Shown here one piece after another: positions 50,352 to 58,212 of a DNA stretch of 64,000 nucleotides (its first letter is position 1; each line of letters starts with the position of its first letter). The position numbers and the translations under genes were made by a program. The notes under the pieces were generated by a model. The model saw only the letters and a list, made by a program, of their open reading frames with translations, was not told the DNA's origin and did no database searches. Source of the stretch: Spirillospora albida (GTDB taxonomy: Bacteria; Actinomycetota; Actinomycetes; Streptosporangiales; Streptosporangiaceae); NCBI RefSeq assembly GCF_000718255.1, contig NZ_JOFJ01000001.1, positions 124,001 to 188,000 on the forward strand. The letters are read 5' to 3'.

Positions 50352-53300
50352 TCAGCCCAGGCAGGACGGGCCGAGGAGCTGCTTCAGGTCGCCCATGAGC
50401 GCCGGGGACGGGGCGACGCGGAGCTTGTCGTCCAGCCGCACGACCGTGGTGCGCGGCCCGTTCTGGAGGTGCAGGTGCACCTCGGCCGTGCCCGGGTGGG
50501 TGATCAGCACCTCCTTGAGCCGCGACACCGTCGGCGGGGTGCAGCGGCCGAGCGGGAGCGTCACGTTCAGCGGGCCGGTCGCGTCGGTGATCGTCAGGTC
50601 CGGCTGGGTGACCTCCATCGCGATGATCTTCGCGACGTCCTCGCGGCGGTCGAGGCGGCCCTTGACGACGAGGATCGCGTCCTCCGCCAGCAGCGTCGAG
50701 CACAGCTGGTAGGACGACGGGAAGCACATCACCTCGATCGAGCCGGCGAGGTCCTCCAGCTGGAACATCGCCCACGAGTTGCCCTGCTTGGTGATCTTGC
50801 GCTGCAGGCCCGACAGCAGCCCGGCCACGACGACGACCTGCCCGTCCGGCCGCTCCCCCTCGTTCAGGGACGCGATCGCGCAGTCGGCCTCGCGCTCCAG
50901 GATGTGCTCGACGCCGAGCAGGGGATGGTCCGACACGTACAGGCCGAGCATCTCCCGCTCGAACGCCAGCAGCGTCGTCTTGTCCCACTCCTCGCCCTGC
51001 GGGATCACGACCGCGAACGCGTCGTCGCCGCCGTCCTCCTCCAGCGCGCCGAACAGCGAGTCCTGCCCGACGGCCTCCTTGCGCTTGATGTCGATGACGG
51101 AGTCGATCGCCTGCTCGTGGACCATCAGCAGCGCCTTGCGCTCGTGCCCGAGCTCGTCGAACGCGCCCGCCTTGATCAGCGACTCCACGACCCGCTTGTT
51201 GCACACGATCGGCGGGACCTTGCTCAGGAAGTCGTTGAAGTCGGTGTAGGCGCCCTTCTCCTGGCGGGCCGCGACGATGCCGTCCACCACGTTGTGGCCC
51301 ACGTTGCGGACCGCCGACAGCCCGAACCGAATCTCGGTGTCGCCGAGCGGGGTGAAGTCGGCCTCGGACGTGTTGACGTCCGGCGGCAGGACCTTCAGGC
51401 CCATGCGGCGGCACTCCGACAGGTACAGGGCGCTCTTGTCCTTGTCGTCGCCGACGGACGTCAGCAGCCCCGCCATGTACTCGGCCGGGTAGTTCGCCTT
51501 GAGGTACGCCGTCCAGTACGACACGAGCCCGTACGCGGCGGAGTGCGCCTTGTTGAAGGCGTAGTCGGAGAACGGGACCAGGATCTCCCACAGGGTCTTC
51601 ACGGCCTCCTTGGAGAAGCCGCGCTCCACCATGCCCGCCTCGAAGCCCTCGAACTGGGCGTCCAGCTCCGACTTCTTCTTCTTGCCCATGACGCGGCGGA
51701 GCAGGTCCGCCTTGCCGAGCGTGTAACCCGCCACCTTCTGCGCGATCGCCATGACCTGCTCCTGATAGACGATCAGGCCATGGGTCGTGCCGAGGATCTC
51801 CTTGAGGGGCTCCTCCAGCTCCGGGTGGATCGGGGTGATCTCCTGCAGCCCGTTCTTGCGGAGCGCGTAGTTGGTGTGCGAGTTCGCGCCCATCGGGCCG
51901 GGCCGGTACAGGGCGCCGACGGCGGAGATGTCCTCGAAGTTGTCCGGCTTCATCAGCCGGAGCAGCGACCGCATCGGGCCGCCGTCGAACTGGAACACGC
52001 CGAGGGTGTCGCCGCGCGACAGCAGCTCGTAGGTCTTCGGGTCGGTCAGCGGCAGCGCCAGCAGGTCGACGTCGACGCCCCGGTTCTTCTTGATGCCCTT
52101 GAGCGCGTCGTCGATGATCGTCAGGTTGCGCAGGCCGAGGAAGTCCATCTTCAGCAGGCCGAGCGACTCGCAGGTCGGGTAGTCGAACTGCGTGATGATC
52201 GCGCCGTCCGCGTCCCGGCGCATGATCGGGATGTGGTCGGTGATCGTCTCACCGGACATGATCACGCCGGCGGCGTGCACGCCGGTCTGCCGGATCAGCC
52301 CCTCCAGGCCCTGCGCCAGGTCGATGACCTGCTTGACGTCGGGCTCCTCCTCGTACAGCCTGCGGAGCTCGCCCGCCTCGCCGTGCCGGGGGTGCTTGTC
52401 GTCGAAGATGCCCGACAGCGGGATGTCCTTGCCCATGACGGCCGGCGGGAACGCCTTGGAGATCCGGTCGCCGAGCGCGTACGGGAAGCCGAGGACGCGG
52501 CCGGCGTCCTTCACGGCGGCCTTCGCCTTGATCGTGCCGAACGTGGCGATGAACGAGACCTTGTCGGCGCCCCACTTGTCCGTCGTGTACCGGATGACCT
52601 CGGCCCGCCGGTCTTCAGGGAAGTCGATGTCGATGTCGGGCATCGACGCGCGCTCGGGGTTCAGGAACCGCTCGAAGATCAGCCCGTGCGGGATCGGGTC
52701 GAGGTCGGTGATGCCCATCGCGTACGCGATCAGCGAGCCCGCCGCGGACCCGCGGCCGGGGCCGACGAGGATGCCGTTCTCCTTCGCCCACATGATGAAG
52801 TCGGCGACGACGAGGAAGTACGACGGGTACCCCTTGCCGAGGATGACGCCCATCTCGTACTCGGCCTGCTCCTTGTAGCCGTCCGGGAGGCCGTCGGGGA
52901 AGCGCCGCTCCAGGCCCTTCCAGACCTCCTTGCGGAACCAGCTCTCCTCCGTCTCGCCCTCCGGGACGGGGAAGCGGGGGCTGAGGTCGCGGTACTCGAA
53001 CATCCCGGCCGGATCGACCTTCTCCGCGATCAGCAGGGTGTTGCGGCAGCCCTCCAGCCAGATGTCGGACGAGTCGATGCCGCGCATCTCGTCCGCCGTC
53101 TTGAGGTAGTAGCCGGACCCGTCGAACCGGAACCGGTCGGGGTCGGCGAGCTGCTTGCCGACCTGGACGCACAGCAGCGCGTCGTGGGCCGTCGCCTCCG
53201 ACTCGTGCGTGTAGTGCGAGTCGTTCGTCACGACCGGCGGGATGCCCAGCTTCCTGCCGATGTCGATGAGGCCCTGCCGGACGCGGCGCTCGATCTCCAG

Positions 53301-53882
53301 GCCGTGGTCCATCAGCTCCAGGAAGTAGTTCTCCTTGCCGAAGATGTCCTGGAACGTGGCGGCCGCCTTCAGCGCCTCGTCGAACTGCCCCAGCCGCAGC
53401 CGTGTCTGGACCTTCCCGGACGGGCAGCCCGTCGTGGCCATGACGCCCGCGGAGTGCTCGGCCAGGAGCTCCTCGTCCATGCGCGCGTACTTGAACACGA
53501 ACCCCTCGGTGTACGCGCGGCTGGACAGCTTGAACAGGTTGTGCAGGCCCTCCTTGTTCCGGGCCCACAGCGTCTTGTGGTTGATGAGGCCGCCGCCGGA
53601 GACGTCATCGCGCTTCTGGCTCGGCTCGCCCCACTGGACCTTCTTCTTGTGGTATCGCGACTCCGGCGCCATGTAGCTCTCGATGCCGATGACGGGCGTG
53701 ATGCCCGCGGCCGTCGCCTGCTTGTGGAAGTCGTAGGCGCCGTGCATGTTGCCGTGGTCGGTCATCGCGATCGCCGGCATCTTCTGCCGCCCGACCTCCT
53801 CGAACATCTGCTTCAACCGGGCGGCTCCGTCCAGCATGGAGTACTCGGTGTGCACGTGCAGGTGGACGAAAGAGTCGGACAT
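50352..53882 (-). CDS. dnaE: DNA polymerase III alpha subunit (replicative)
   Basis: 1176 aa from ATG 53882 (MSDSFVHLHVHTEYSMLDGA). The PHP domain (1 to about 280) has the His-rich motifs HLHVHTEYS, AMTDHGNM and TNDSHYTHESEATAHDALLC, which in mycobacterial DnaE1 form an active proofreading exonuclease. The polymerase core has VGPGRGSAAGSLIAYAMGIT and PDIDIDFPEDRR with two catalytic Asp; the third Asp is in IITQFDYPTCESLGLLKMDF. A tandem helix-hairpin-helix and an OB-fold domain follow (DGQVVVVAGLLSGLQRKIT). This is the DnaE1 replicase type, not the mutasome DnaE2. Confidence 0.97.
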   Translation of the reverse strand: MSDSFVHLHVHTEYSMLDGAARLKQMFEEVGRQKMPAIAMTDHGNMHGAYDFHKQATAAGITPVIGIESYMAPESRYHKKKVQWGEPSQKRDDVSGGGLINHKTLWARNKEGLHNLFKLSSRAYTEGFVFKYARMDEELLAEHSAGVMATTGCPSGKVQTRLRLGQFDEALKAAATFQDIFGKENYFLELMDHGLEIERRVRQGLIDIGRKLGIPPVVTNDSHYTHESEATAHDALLCVQVGKQLADPDRFRFDGSGYYLKTADEMRGIDSSDIWLEGCRNTLLIAEKVDPAGMFEYRDLSPRFPVPEGETEESWFRKEVWKGLERRFPDGLPDGYKEQAEYEMGVILGKGYPSYFLVVADFIMWAKENGILVGPGRGSAAGSLIAYAMGITDLDPIPHGLIFERFLNPERASMPDIDIDFPEDRRAEVIRYTTDKWGADKVSFIATFGTIKAKAAVKDAGRVLGFPYALGDRISKAFPPAVMGKDIPLSGIFDDKHPRHGEAGELRRLYEEEPDVKQVIDLAQGLEGLIRQTGVHAAGVIMSGETITDHIPIMRRDADGAIITQFDYPTCESLGLLKMDFLGLRNLTIIDDALKGIKKNRGVDVDLLALPLTDPKTYELLSRGDTLGVFQFDGGPMRSLLRLMKPDNFEDISAVGALYRPGPMGANSHTNYALRKNGLQEITPIHPELEEPLKEILGTTHGLIVYQEQVMAIAQKVAGYTLGKADLLRRVMGKKKKSELDAQFEGFEAGMVERGFSKEAVKTLWEILVPFSDYAFNKAHSAAYGLVSYWTAYLKANYPAEYMAGLLTSVGDDKDKSALYLSECRRMGLKVLPPDVNTSEADFTPLGDTEIRFGLSAVRNVGHNVVDGIVAARQEKGAYTDFNDFLSKVPPIVCNKRVVESLIKAGAFDELGHERKALLMVHEQAIDSVIDIKRKEAVGQDSLFGALEEDGGDDAFAVVIPQGEEWDKTTLLAFEREMLGLYVSDHPLLGVEHILEREADCAIASLNEGERPDGQVVVVAGLLSGLQRKITKQGNSWAMFQLEDLAGSIEVMCFPSSYQLCSTLLAEDAILVVKGRLDRREDVAKIIAMEVTQPDLTITDATGPLNVTLPLGRCTPPTVSRLKEVLITHPGTAEVHLHLQNGPRTTVVRLDDKLRVAPSPALMGDLKQLLGPSCLG

Positions 53883-54095
53883 GCCTGCTGCGCCTCCAGC
53901 TCGTCGCATGCGACCGCCCACACGCGGGTCGCGCGTGTGCTCGCGATATCGGTTCCGGGGGAAGATCGCCGCCCCGGCGGTACGCCGGGATGACGCGGTC
54001 CCGAAAGCCTAAACCCTCCGCGCGGGCGGGACGGTCAGCGGCGCGCGGTTCACCCCCGGCATGCGTCTCGGAGAACGGGACGACCCGTCCGGGGG

Positions 54096-54125
54096 TTGGC
54101 CCGGGCGGGCGCCGGGAACTACGCT
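54096..54125 (+). promoter_or_regulatory. promoter of the chorismate mutase leader
   Basis: TTGGCC (54096-54101) and TACGCT (54120-54125) are 18 bp apart. The -10 ends 7 nt before the ATG of the 21-codon leader gene at 54133, the same leaderless geometry seen at many genes here. Confidence 0.5.
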
Positions 54126-54132
54126 CGGGCGC

Positions 54133-54198
54133 ATGGCGCGTCGCTGCTACGGGTTTACGCGGCCGGCTCCGGGTGAGCCGGTCGGCGCCCCGACCTGA
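54133..54198 (+). CDS. candidate 21-aa leader peptide of the chorismate mutase operon
   Basis: ATG 54133 to TGA 54196-54198 encodes MARRCYGFTRPAPGEPVGAP plus T. It lies 120 bp before chorismate mutase, begins 7 nt after a -10 hexamer, and its last third is covered by the 5' arm of a hairpin. Codons 5-8 read Cys-Tyr-Gly-Phe, the Phe as TTT, a rare codon in this genome. Tyr and Phe are the end products of the pathway that chorismate mutase opens, so a stall there would report aromatic starvation. This is inference from position and structure; the peptide has no known homologue that I recognise. Confidence 0.4.
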   Translation: MARRCYGFTRPAPGEPVGAPT

Positions 54199-54216
54199 GC
54201 GACGACCCGGAGCCGG
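54163..54216 (+). promoter_or_regulatory. nested hairpin overlapping the leader peptide gene
   Basis: CCGGCTCCGGGT (54163-54174) pairs perfectly with 54205-54216. Inside, GGTCGG (54180-54185) pairs with CCGACC (54190-54195). The leader stop codon lies between the arms, so a ribosome at codons 5-8 (54145-54156) leaves the hairpin free and one at the stop covers its 5' arm. Confidence 0.5.
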
Positions 54217-54221
54217 CACCG

Positions 54222-54252
54222 AGGCAGAGCCCCGAATGGGCCTGCCTTTCTT
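54222..54252 (+). terminator. intrinsic-terminator-like hairpin ahead of chorismate mutase
   Basis: AGGCAG (54222-54227) pairs with CTGCCT (54242-54247). After a bulged A, GCCC pairs with GGGC, with loop CGAAT. The stem is followed by TTCTTC. It sits 67 bp before the chorismate mutase ATG and 5 nt after the upstream hairpin. It is one of very few hairpins in the window with a T-rich tail. Confidence 0.55.
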
Positions 54253-54318
54253 CATGAGCAGCGGCCCCGGGCACACCATCTCGCGCGCGTGCGGCCGCCC
54301 GACACCAGGGAGGGCCCC

Positions 54319-54666
54319 ATGCACGCAGACGCCGAGAAGCACGTCCGGGCGGCCGGTGAGCTGCGCGTCACGCTTCCGGATCCGTCCCTGCTCGAGACCG
54401 TCGGAGACGCGCGGGAGGCGATCGACGCCATCGACGCCGCCCTCGCGACGCTGCTGGAACACCGGATCGAGCTGGCGGGGCGCATCCAGGCGCTCAAGCC
54501 CGTGGGCGGGTTCGCCGGGCGCGATCCCGAGCGCGAGCGGCGGATCGTCGCGGCGATGGCGGAGCGGGCGCCGCGGCTCGGGCCCGACCGGCTCGCCCGG
54601 ATCATGGCCGCGGTGATCGAGAACGGACTGGAGATCGCCGCCGAAACGCATAGATTTCAACCATGA
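54319..54666 (+). CDS. chorismate mutase, AroQ type
   Basis: 115 aa from ATG 54319 (AGGGAGGG 5 nt upstream). After a 35-residue N-terminal extension comes the AroQ helix pattern: REAIDAIDAALATLLEHRIE, LAGRIQALKP, then RDPERERRIVAAMAERAPRL and ARIMAAVIENGLEIAAET. The active-site Arg of helix 1 (HRIELAGRI), Lys (ALKP), Arg/Asp of the second helix (GRDPERE) and the C-terminal Glu are recognisable. It converts chorismate to prephenate, the branch to Phe and Tyr. It has no DAHP synthase or dehydratase fusion. The stop overlaps azlC by 4 bp, which links it to a transporter operon. Confidence 0.88.
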   Translation: MHADAEKHVRAAGELRVTLPDPSLLETVGDAREAIDAIDAALATLLEHRIELAGRIQALKPVGGFAGRDPERERRIVAAMAERAPRLGPDRLARIMAAVIENGLEIAAETHRFQP

Positions 54667-55364
54667 GCGTGCGGAACGAGGAGGGCGCCGAGGCGCCGCC
54701 CGGGGACGTCCGGGCGGCGGTGCGGGACGGGCTCGGGGTCGGGATCGCCGTCGGGGTGTCCGGGCTGGCGTTCGGCGCGGCGGGCGTCACCGCGGGCCTG
54801 TCGGTGCCGCAGGCGTGCGTGCTGAGCCTGGTCGCGTTCACGGGGGCGTCGCAGTTCGCGCTGGCCGGGGTGATCGCCGGGGGCGGCGGGCTGGTGGCCG
54901 GGTCGCTCGGCGCCGTGCTGCTCGGCGGCCGCAACGCCCTCTACGGGCTGCGGCTCGCCCGGACGCTGGACGTCCGGGGCTGGCGGCGGCTCCTCACCGC
55001 GCACGTCGTCATCGACGAGACCACCGCCGTCGCCACCGCGCAGGACGGCCGGGACGCCGCTCGGGCCGGGTTCTACACCACCGCGATCAGCCTGTACCTG
55101 GCGTGGAACCTCACCACGCTGCTCGGCGCGCTCGGCGCCGCGCGCCTCGGCGATCCGGAGGCGATCGGGCTGGACGTGCTCGGCCCCGCCGCGTTCCTCG
55201 CGCTGCTGTGGCCGCGCCTCACGGCCGGGTGGACGGAGGTGCGGGTCGCGCTGGCCGCCGCCGTGCTCGCGCTCGCCGCCACGCCGCTGCTGCCGCCCGG
55301 CGTGCCCGTCATGCTCGCCGCCGTCGCGGCGGTCCCCGCGCTGCTGAGGAGGCCGGCCCCATGA
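54663..55364 (+). CDS. azlC: AzlC family branched-chain amino acid exporter, large subunit
   Basis: 233-aa membrane protein of the AzlC/BrnF (LIV-E) family with about six segments. It has VGVSGLAFGAAGVTAGLSVP, the signature SLVAFTGASQFALAGVIAGG, GGRNALYGLRLARTL and the TAHVVIDETTAVATAQ motif. It pairs with AzlD, encoded next, to export Leu/Ile/Val (or methionine/azaleucine). The ATG overlaps the chorismate mutase stop (ATGA). The imported substrates of liv and the exported ones of azlCD are of the same kind. Confidence 0.9.
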   Translation: MSVRNEEGAEAPPGDVRAAVRDGLGVGIAVGVSGLAFGAAGVTAGLSVPQACVLSLVAFTGASQFALAGVIAGGGGLVAGSLGAVLLGGRNALYGLRLARTLDVRGWRRLLTAHVVIDETTAVATAQDGRDAARAGFYTTAISLYLAWNLTTLLGALGAARLGDPEAIGLDVLGPAAFLALLWPRLTAGWTEVRVALAAAVLALAATPLLPPGVPVMLAAVAAVPALLRRPAP

Positions 55365-55672
55365 CGCTCTGGATCGCGGTCGCCGCCACCGGGATCGGCT
55401 GCTACCTGCTGAAGCTCGGCGGGCTCATCGCGCCGCAGCGCGTCCTGGACGACCCCCGGACGCGGCGGTTCGCCGAACTCGTCCCGGTCGCGCTGCTGAC
55501 CGCACTGATCGCCGTGCAGGCGTTCGCCGACGGGCGGACCCTGGAGGCCGACCCGGCCCGGCTGGCGGGGCTCGGCGCGGCCGTCGCGGCGCTGCTGCTG
55601 CGGGCGCCGTTCCTGGCCGTCCTCGCCGTCGCCGCCGGGGTCGCGGCGGGTCTCCGGCTCCTCGGGGTCTAG
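55361..55672 (+). CDS. azlD: AzlD family branched-chain amino acid exporter, small subunit
   Basis: 103-aa protein with three to four membrane segments, partner of AzlC. Pattern: GIGCYLLKLGGLIAPQRVLD, RRFAELVPVALLTALIAVQA and a hydrophobic C-terminus, as in AzlD/BrnE. ATG 55361 overlaps the azlC stop by 4 bp. It faces rluD tail-to-tail with an 8-bp gap. Confidence 0.9.
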   Translation: MTLWIAVAATGIGCYLLKLGGLIAPQRVLDDPRTRRFAELVPVALLTALIAVQAFADGRTLEADPARLAGLGAAVAALLLRAPFLAVLAVAAGVAAGLRLLGV

Positions 55673-55680
55673 ACCCCGCG

Positions 55681-56613
55681 TCAGGACTCCGACGCGACGA
55701 TGTCGAGGGCGCGGGCCAGGTCGTCCGGGTACGGGCTTTCGAACTCGACCCGCTCACCGGTCCCCGGGTGCTCGAACCCCAGCCGGACGGCGTGCAGCCA
55801 CTGCCGGCGCAGGCCGAGGCGCTCCGCGAGCGTCGGGTCGGCGCCGTACAGCATGTCACCGGCGCACGGATGCCGGATCGCGGACATGTGGACGCGGATC
55901 TGGTGCGTCCGGCCCGTCTCCAGGTCGATGTCCAGCAGCGTCGCGGCCCGGAACGCCTCGACGGTGTCGTAGTGCGTCACGGACGGCCGGCCCCCGGCGA
56001 CGACCGCCCACCGGCCGTCGCCCGACGGATGCCGGTCGATCGGCGCGTCGATCGTGCCCCGGAACGGGTCGGGATGGCCCTGGACGAGTGCCTGGTAGCG
56101 CTTGTCGATGCGGCGCTCCTTGAACGCCCGCTTCAGCCGCGAGTACGCGACCTCGCTCTTGGCGACGACCATCGCGCCCGTGGTGTTGGCGTCCAGCCGG
56201 TGCACGATGCCCTGCCGCTCGGACGCACCGCTCGTCGCGATCGTGTGCCCCGCCCCCAGCAGCCCGCCGAGGACGGTCGGTCCCGTCCAGCCGGTGGTGG
56301 GATGGGCGGCGACGCCGATCGGCTTGTTCACCACGACGATGTCGTCGTCCTCGTACAGGATCCCCATGCCGGGCACGGGTTCGGCGACCGGCGCGGGCGC
56401 CGAGGGGGGCGGCGGGATCGCGACCTCCAGCCAGGCCCCGGCCTGCAGCCGTTCCGACTTCGTGGCGACCGGCTGCCCGTCGAGCAGGACGTCCCCGGCG
56501 GCGATGATGTCGGCGGCGCTGCCGCGCGACAGCCCGAACAGCCGGGCGAGGGCGGCGTCGACCCGCTCGCCCTCCAGCCCGTCCGGGACGTGGAGGCTCC
56601 GCATCTCGCCCAT
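55681..56613 (-). CDS. rluD: 23S rRNA pseudouridine synthase, RluD-like
   Basis: 310 aa. An S4 RNA-binding domain (about 5-75: VDAALARLFGLSRGSAADII, LLDGQPVATKSERLQAG) is followed by the RluA-family catalytic domain. Motif II, the catalytic Asp, is in IVHRLDANTTGAMVVAKS. GRTHQIRVHMSAIRHPCAGD is the C-terminal family motif. It modifies uridines of helix 69 in 23S rRNA, if like RluD. The ATG shares one base with the lspA stop (TGATG), so the two are coupled. Confidence 0.94.
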   Translation of the reverse strand: MGEMRSLHVPDGLEGERVDAALARLFGLSRGSAADIIAAGDVLLDGQPVATKSERLQAGAWLEVAIPPPPSAPAPVAEPVPGMGILYEDDDIVVVNKPIGVAAHPTTGWTGPTVLGGLLGAGHTIATSGASERQGIVHRLDANTTGAMVVAKSEVAYSRLKRAFKERRIDKRYQALVQGHPDPFRGTIDAPIDRHPSGDGRWAVVAGGRPSVTHYDTVEAFRAATLLDIDLETGRTHQIRVHMSAIRHPCAGDMLYGADPTLAERLGLRRQWLHAVRLGFEHPGTGERVEFESPYPDDLARALDIVASES

Positions 56614-57269
56614 CAGCCCTTCTCCTCCGGCGTTCCCTCGCCGGATTCCCGGGCCGGCGGCCGCTCGTCCCCGCCGCCGGGCTCGCCGTCCCCGTCCGCG
56701 CCGCCGTCGTCGGCGACGCGCGTGCCGTCCAGCTGGAGGCCCCGCGCGGCGAGCACGACGGCGAGGATCCCGCCGCACACGATCGCCGAGTCGGCCAGGT
56801 TGAAGACGGGGTAGTGCGGCAGCTCGATCCAGTCGACGACGTGGCCCTTCAACGGCGCCGGCGACCGCAGCAGCCGGTCGGCGAGGTTGCCGCAGGCGCC
56901 GCCGAGCAGCAGCCCGAGCGCGATCGCCCAGGGCAGGCTGCGAAGGTTGCGCGCGAACCGGACGATCGCCACCACGACCGCGCACGCGATCAGCGTGAAC
57001 ACGACCGTGTAGCCGGTGCCGATCGAGAACGCGGCGCCGCTGTTGCGGGTCTCGCGCAGCGTCAGCAGCCCGCCGAGCAGCCGGATCGGCTCCCGGTCCT
57101 GCAGCGTCGCCACCACGATCAGCTTGGTCAGGACATCGGCGGCGAGCGCGGCCACCGCCACGGCGGCCAGCGTGCCGACACGGCGCGGCCGAGGAGATCC
57201 CGTGGATTCCCCGGCCCCGCCCTCTGGGTTCGTTGAGTCGCTCAGCGACGTTCCTCGCGTTGTTTGCAT
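56613..57269 (-). CDS. lspA: lipoprotein signal peptidase
   Basis: 218-aa membrane aspartyl protease that cuts signal peptides of acylated prolipoproteins. Four segments lie between about 33 and 165. The catalytic Asp residues are in CGNLADRLL and FNLADSAIVCGG, with TRNSGAAFSIGTG as third motif. The C-terminal 40 residues are a hydrophilic Gly/Asp/Glu-rich tail. The start at ATG 57269 overlaps the end of the TraR/DksA gene by 28 bp; a GTG at 57272 is equally near. It works after Lgt, encoded at 22 kb. Confidence 0.94.
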   Translation of the reverse strand: MQTTRGTSLSDSTNPEGGAGESTGSPRPRRVGTLAAVAVAALAADVLTKLIVVATLQDREPIRLLGGLLTLRETRNSGAAFSIGTGYTVVFTLIACAVVVAIVRFARNLRSLPWAIALGLLLGGACGNLADRLLRSPAPLKGHVVDWIELPHYPVFNLADSAIVCGGILAVVLAARGLQLDGTRVADDGGADGDGEPGGGDERPPARESGEGTPEEKG

Positions 57270-57745
57270 GACACACACAGGGTCGCACGCGGGAAGACCT
57301 GCAGGCGCGCCTTGCCGATCGGCTCCCCGCAGGACTCGCAGATCCCGTACGTGCCGGCGTCCATCCGCTGGACGGCCCGCTCGATCTGGTTGAGCAGGTC
57401 CTGGGAATTGTAGGACAGCGCGAGCTCGTGCTCGCGCTCGTAGGTCTTGGCGCCCGCGTCCGCCTGGTCGTCACCCGCCCCCTCGCTCATGTCGCCCTCG
57501 GCGATGTGGCTCGCGGTCGCCGCGATCTCGGCCCGCAGCGCCGCGCTGTGCTCCACGAGCACCGACCGCACCTCGGCGAGCTCCGCGGCGGTCCAGTGGC
57601 CCTCGCCTTCCCGGACGGGCAGTTCGGCGGCGCGGGCGGCGGCCGTCCGGCCCCGGCCCCGCGCGCCTCCCGGCCCGGCCTTCCCTGCTACGGCCGTCCC
57701 GGCCTTCCGCGCGCCGATCGTCTCCACAGGCAGTGCGGGCAGCAT
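57242..57745 (-). CDS. TraR/DksA C4-type zinc finger protein
   Basis: 167 aa. A basic Ala/Arg/Gly-rich N-terminus (to about 40) precedes a helical coiled-coil part (about 50-120: TAAELAEVRSVLVEHSAALR) and a zinc finger CESCGEPIGKARL...CVSC, C-x2-C-x17-C-x2-C. DksA/TraR proteins bind the RNA polymerase secondary channel, with acidic residues at the coiled-coil tip; here the tip region (ASHIAEGDMSEGAGDDQADA) is acidic. The homologue is conserved beside ileS/lspA in actinobacteria. Effect on transcription not shown. Confidence 0.9.
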   Translation of the reverse strand: MLPALPVETIGARKAGTAVAGKAGPGGARGRGRTAAARAAELPVREGEGHWTAAELAEVRSVLVEHSAALRAEIAATASHIAEGDMSEGAGDDQADAGAKTYEREHELALSYNSQDLLNQIERAVQRMDAGTYGICESCGEPIGKARLQVFPRATLCVSCKQREERR

Positions 57746-57924
57746 GAGTCCCCTTTCGTCGGCGAGGGTGCACGCCCCCCTGGTCCGTTACCGACCGCTT
57801 ATGCCCCATGACCGAGTGTCCGGAAACCCCCGGAAGTGCAGATTCTCGGCCACGGGCGGCCCGCCCCCGGGCAAGGGCGGAAACCCGGGAGCCGAATCGG
57901 CCCGCGGTGCGTTACAGTCGGATG

Positions 57925-58212
57925 CGTATCGGCAGGCGATGAAGGGGACACCTGCCGCCGCACGCAGCCATGAGCGACCCGGGGACGGTGCGAGCCCGGG
58001 GGCGAGCCCGGCGGCCTGATCACCCCCGAGCCGCTGGAAGAACCGCCCGCGTCCCGGGCGCAGTAGACCCGGCCGCCGACACGCGAACGAAGCGGGCCGC
58101 GCCGTGCGGGCGGGGCCAAGGAGGGTGGTACCGCGGGACCCGACCCGGCCGATCCGGGGACGCGTCTCGTCCCTCCGGACACGTGCAGCCCGCGATCCGG
58201 AGGTCCGCCCAA
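57925..58212 (+). promoter_or_regulatory. T-box riboswitch (translational, tRNA-Ile) of ileS
   Basis: The T-box core AAGGAGGGTGGTACCGCG lies at 58118-58135. Its bulge TGGT (58126-58129) would pair with the ACCA end of uncharged tRNA-Ile. The specifier is most likely ATC (58019-58021, in CTGATCACC) after a short Stem I. Downstream, CCTCCGGA (58172-58179) can pair with TCCGGAGG (58196-58203), which contains the ribosome binding site, or its CCCTCC part with GGAGGG (58120-58125) in the T-box. The two pairings exclude each other: uncharged tRNA frees the binding site. This is the translational, ultrashort Stem I form known from actinobacterial ileS. The 5' limit is approximate. The stretch 57746-57924 before it shows no gene. 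Confidence 0.9.

Larger units (their letters stand above)
53883..54318. other. 436-bp gap between dnaE and chorismate mutase
   Basis: The first part (to about 54080) holds the dnaE upstream region. It includes the inverted repeat CACACGCGGGTCGCGCGTGTG (imperfect) and no gene. The second part (54096-54318) holds a promoter, a leader peptide gene and two hairpins, listed separately. Confidence 0.5.

Noticed and set aside
50469..53993. Long plus-strand open frame antisense to dnaE
   Set aside because: The product is a low-complexity Arg/Leu/Val/Asp sequence. The minus strand encodes full-length DnaE with catalytic motifs.
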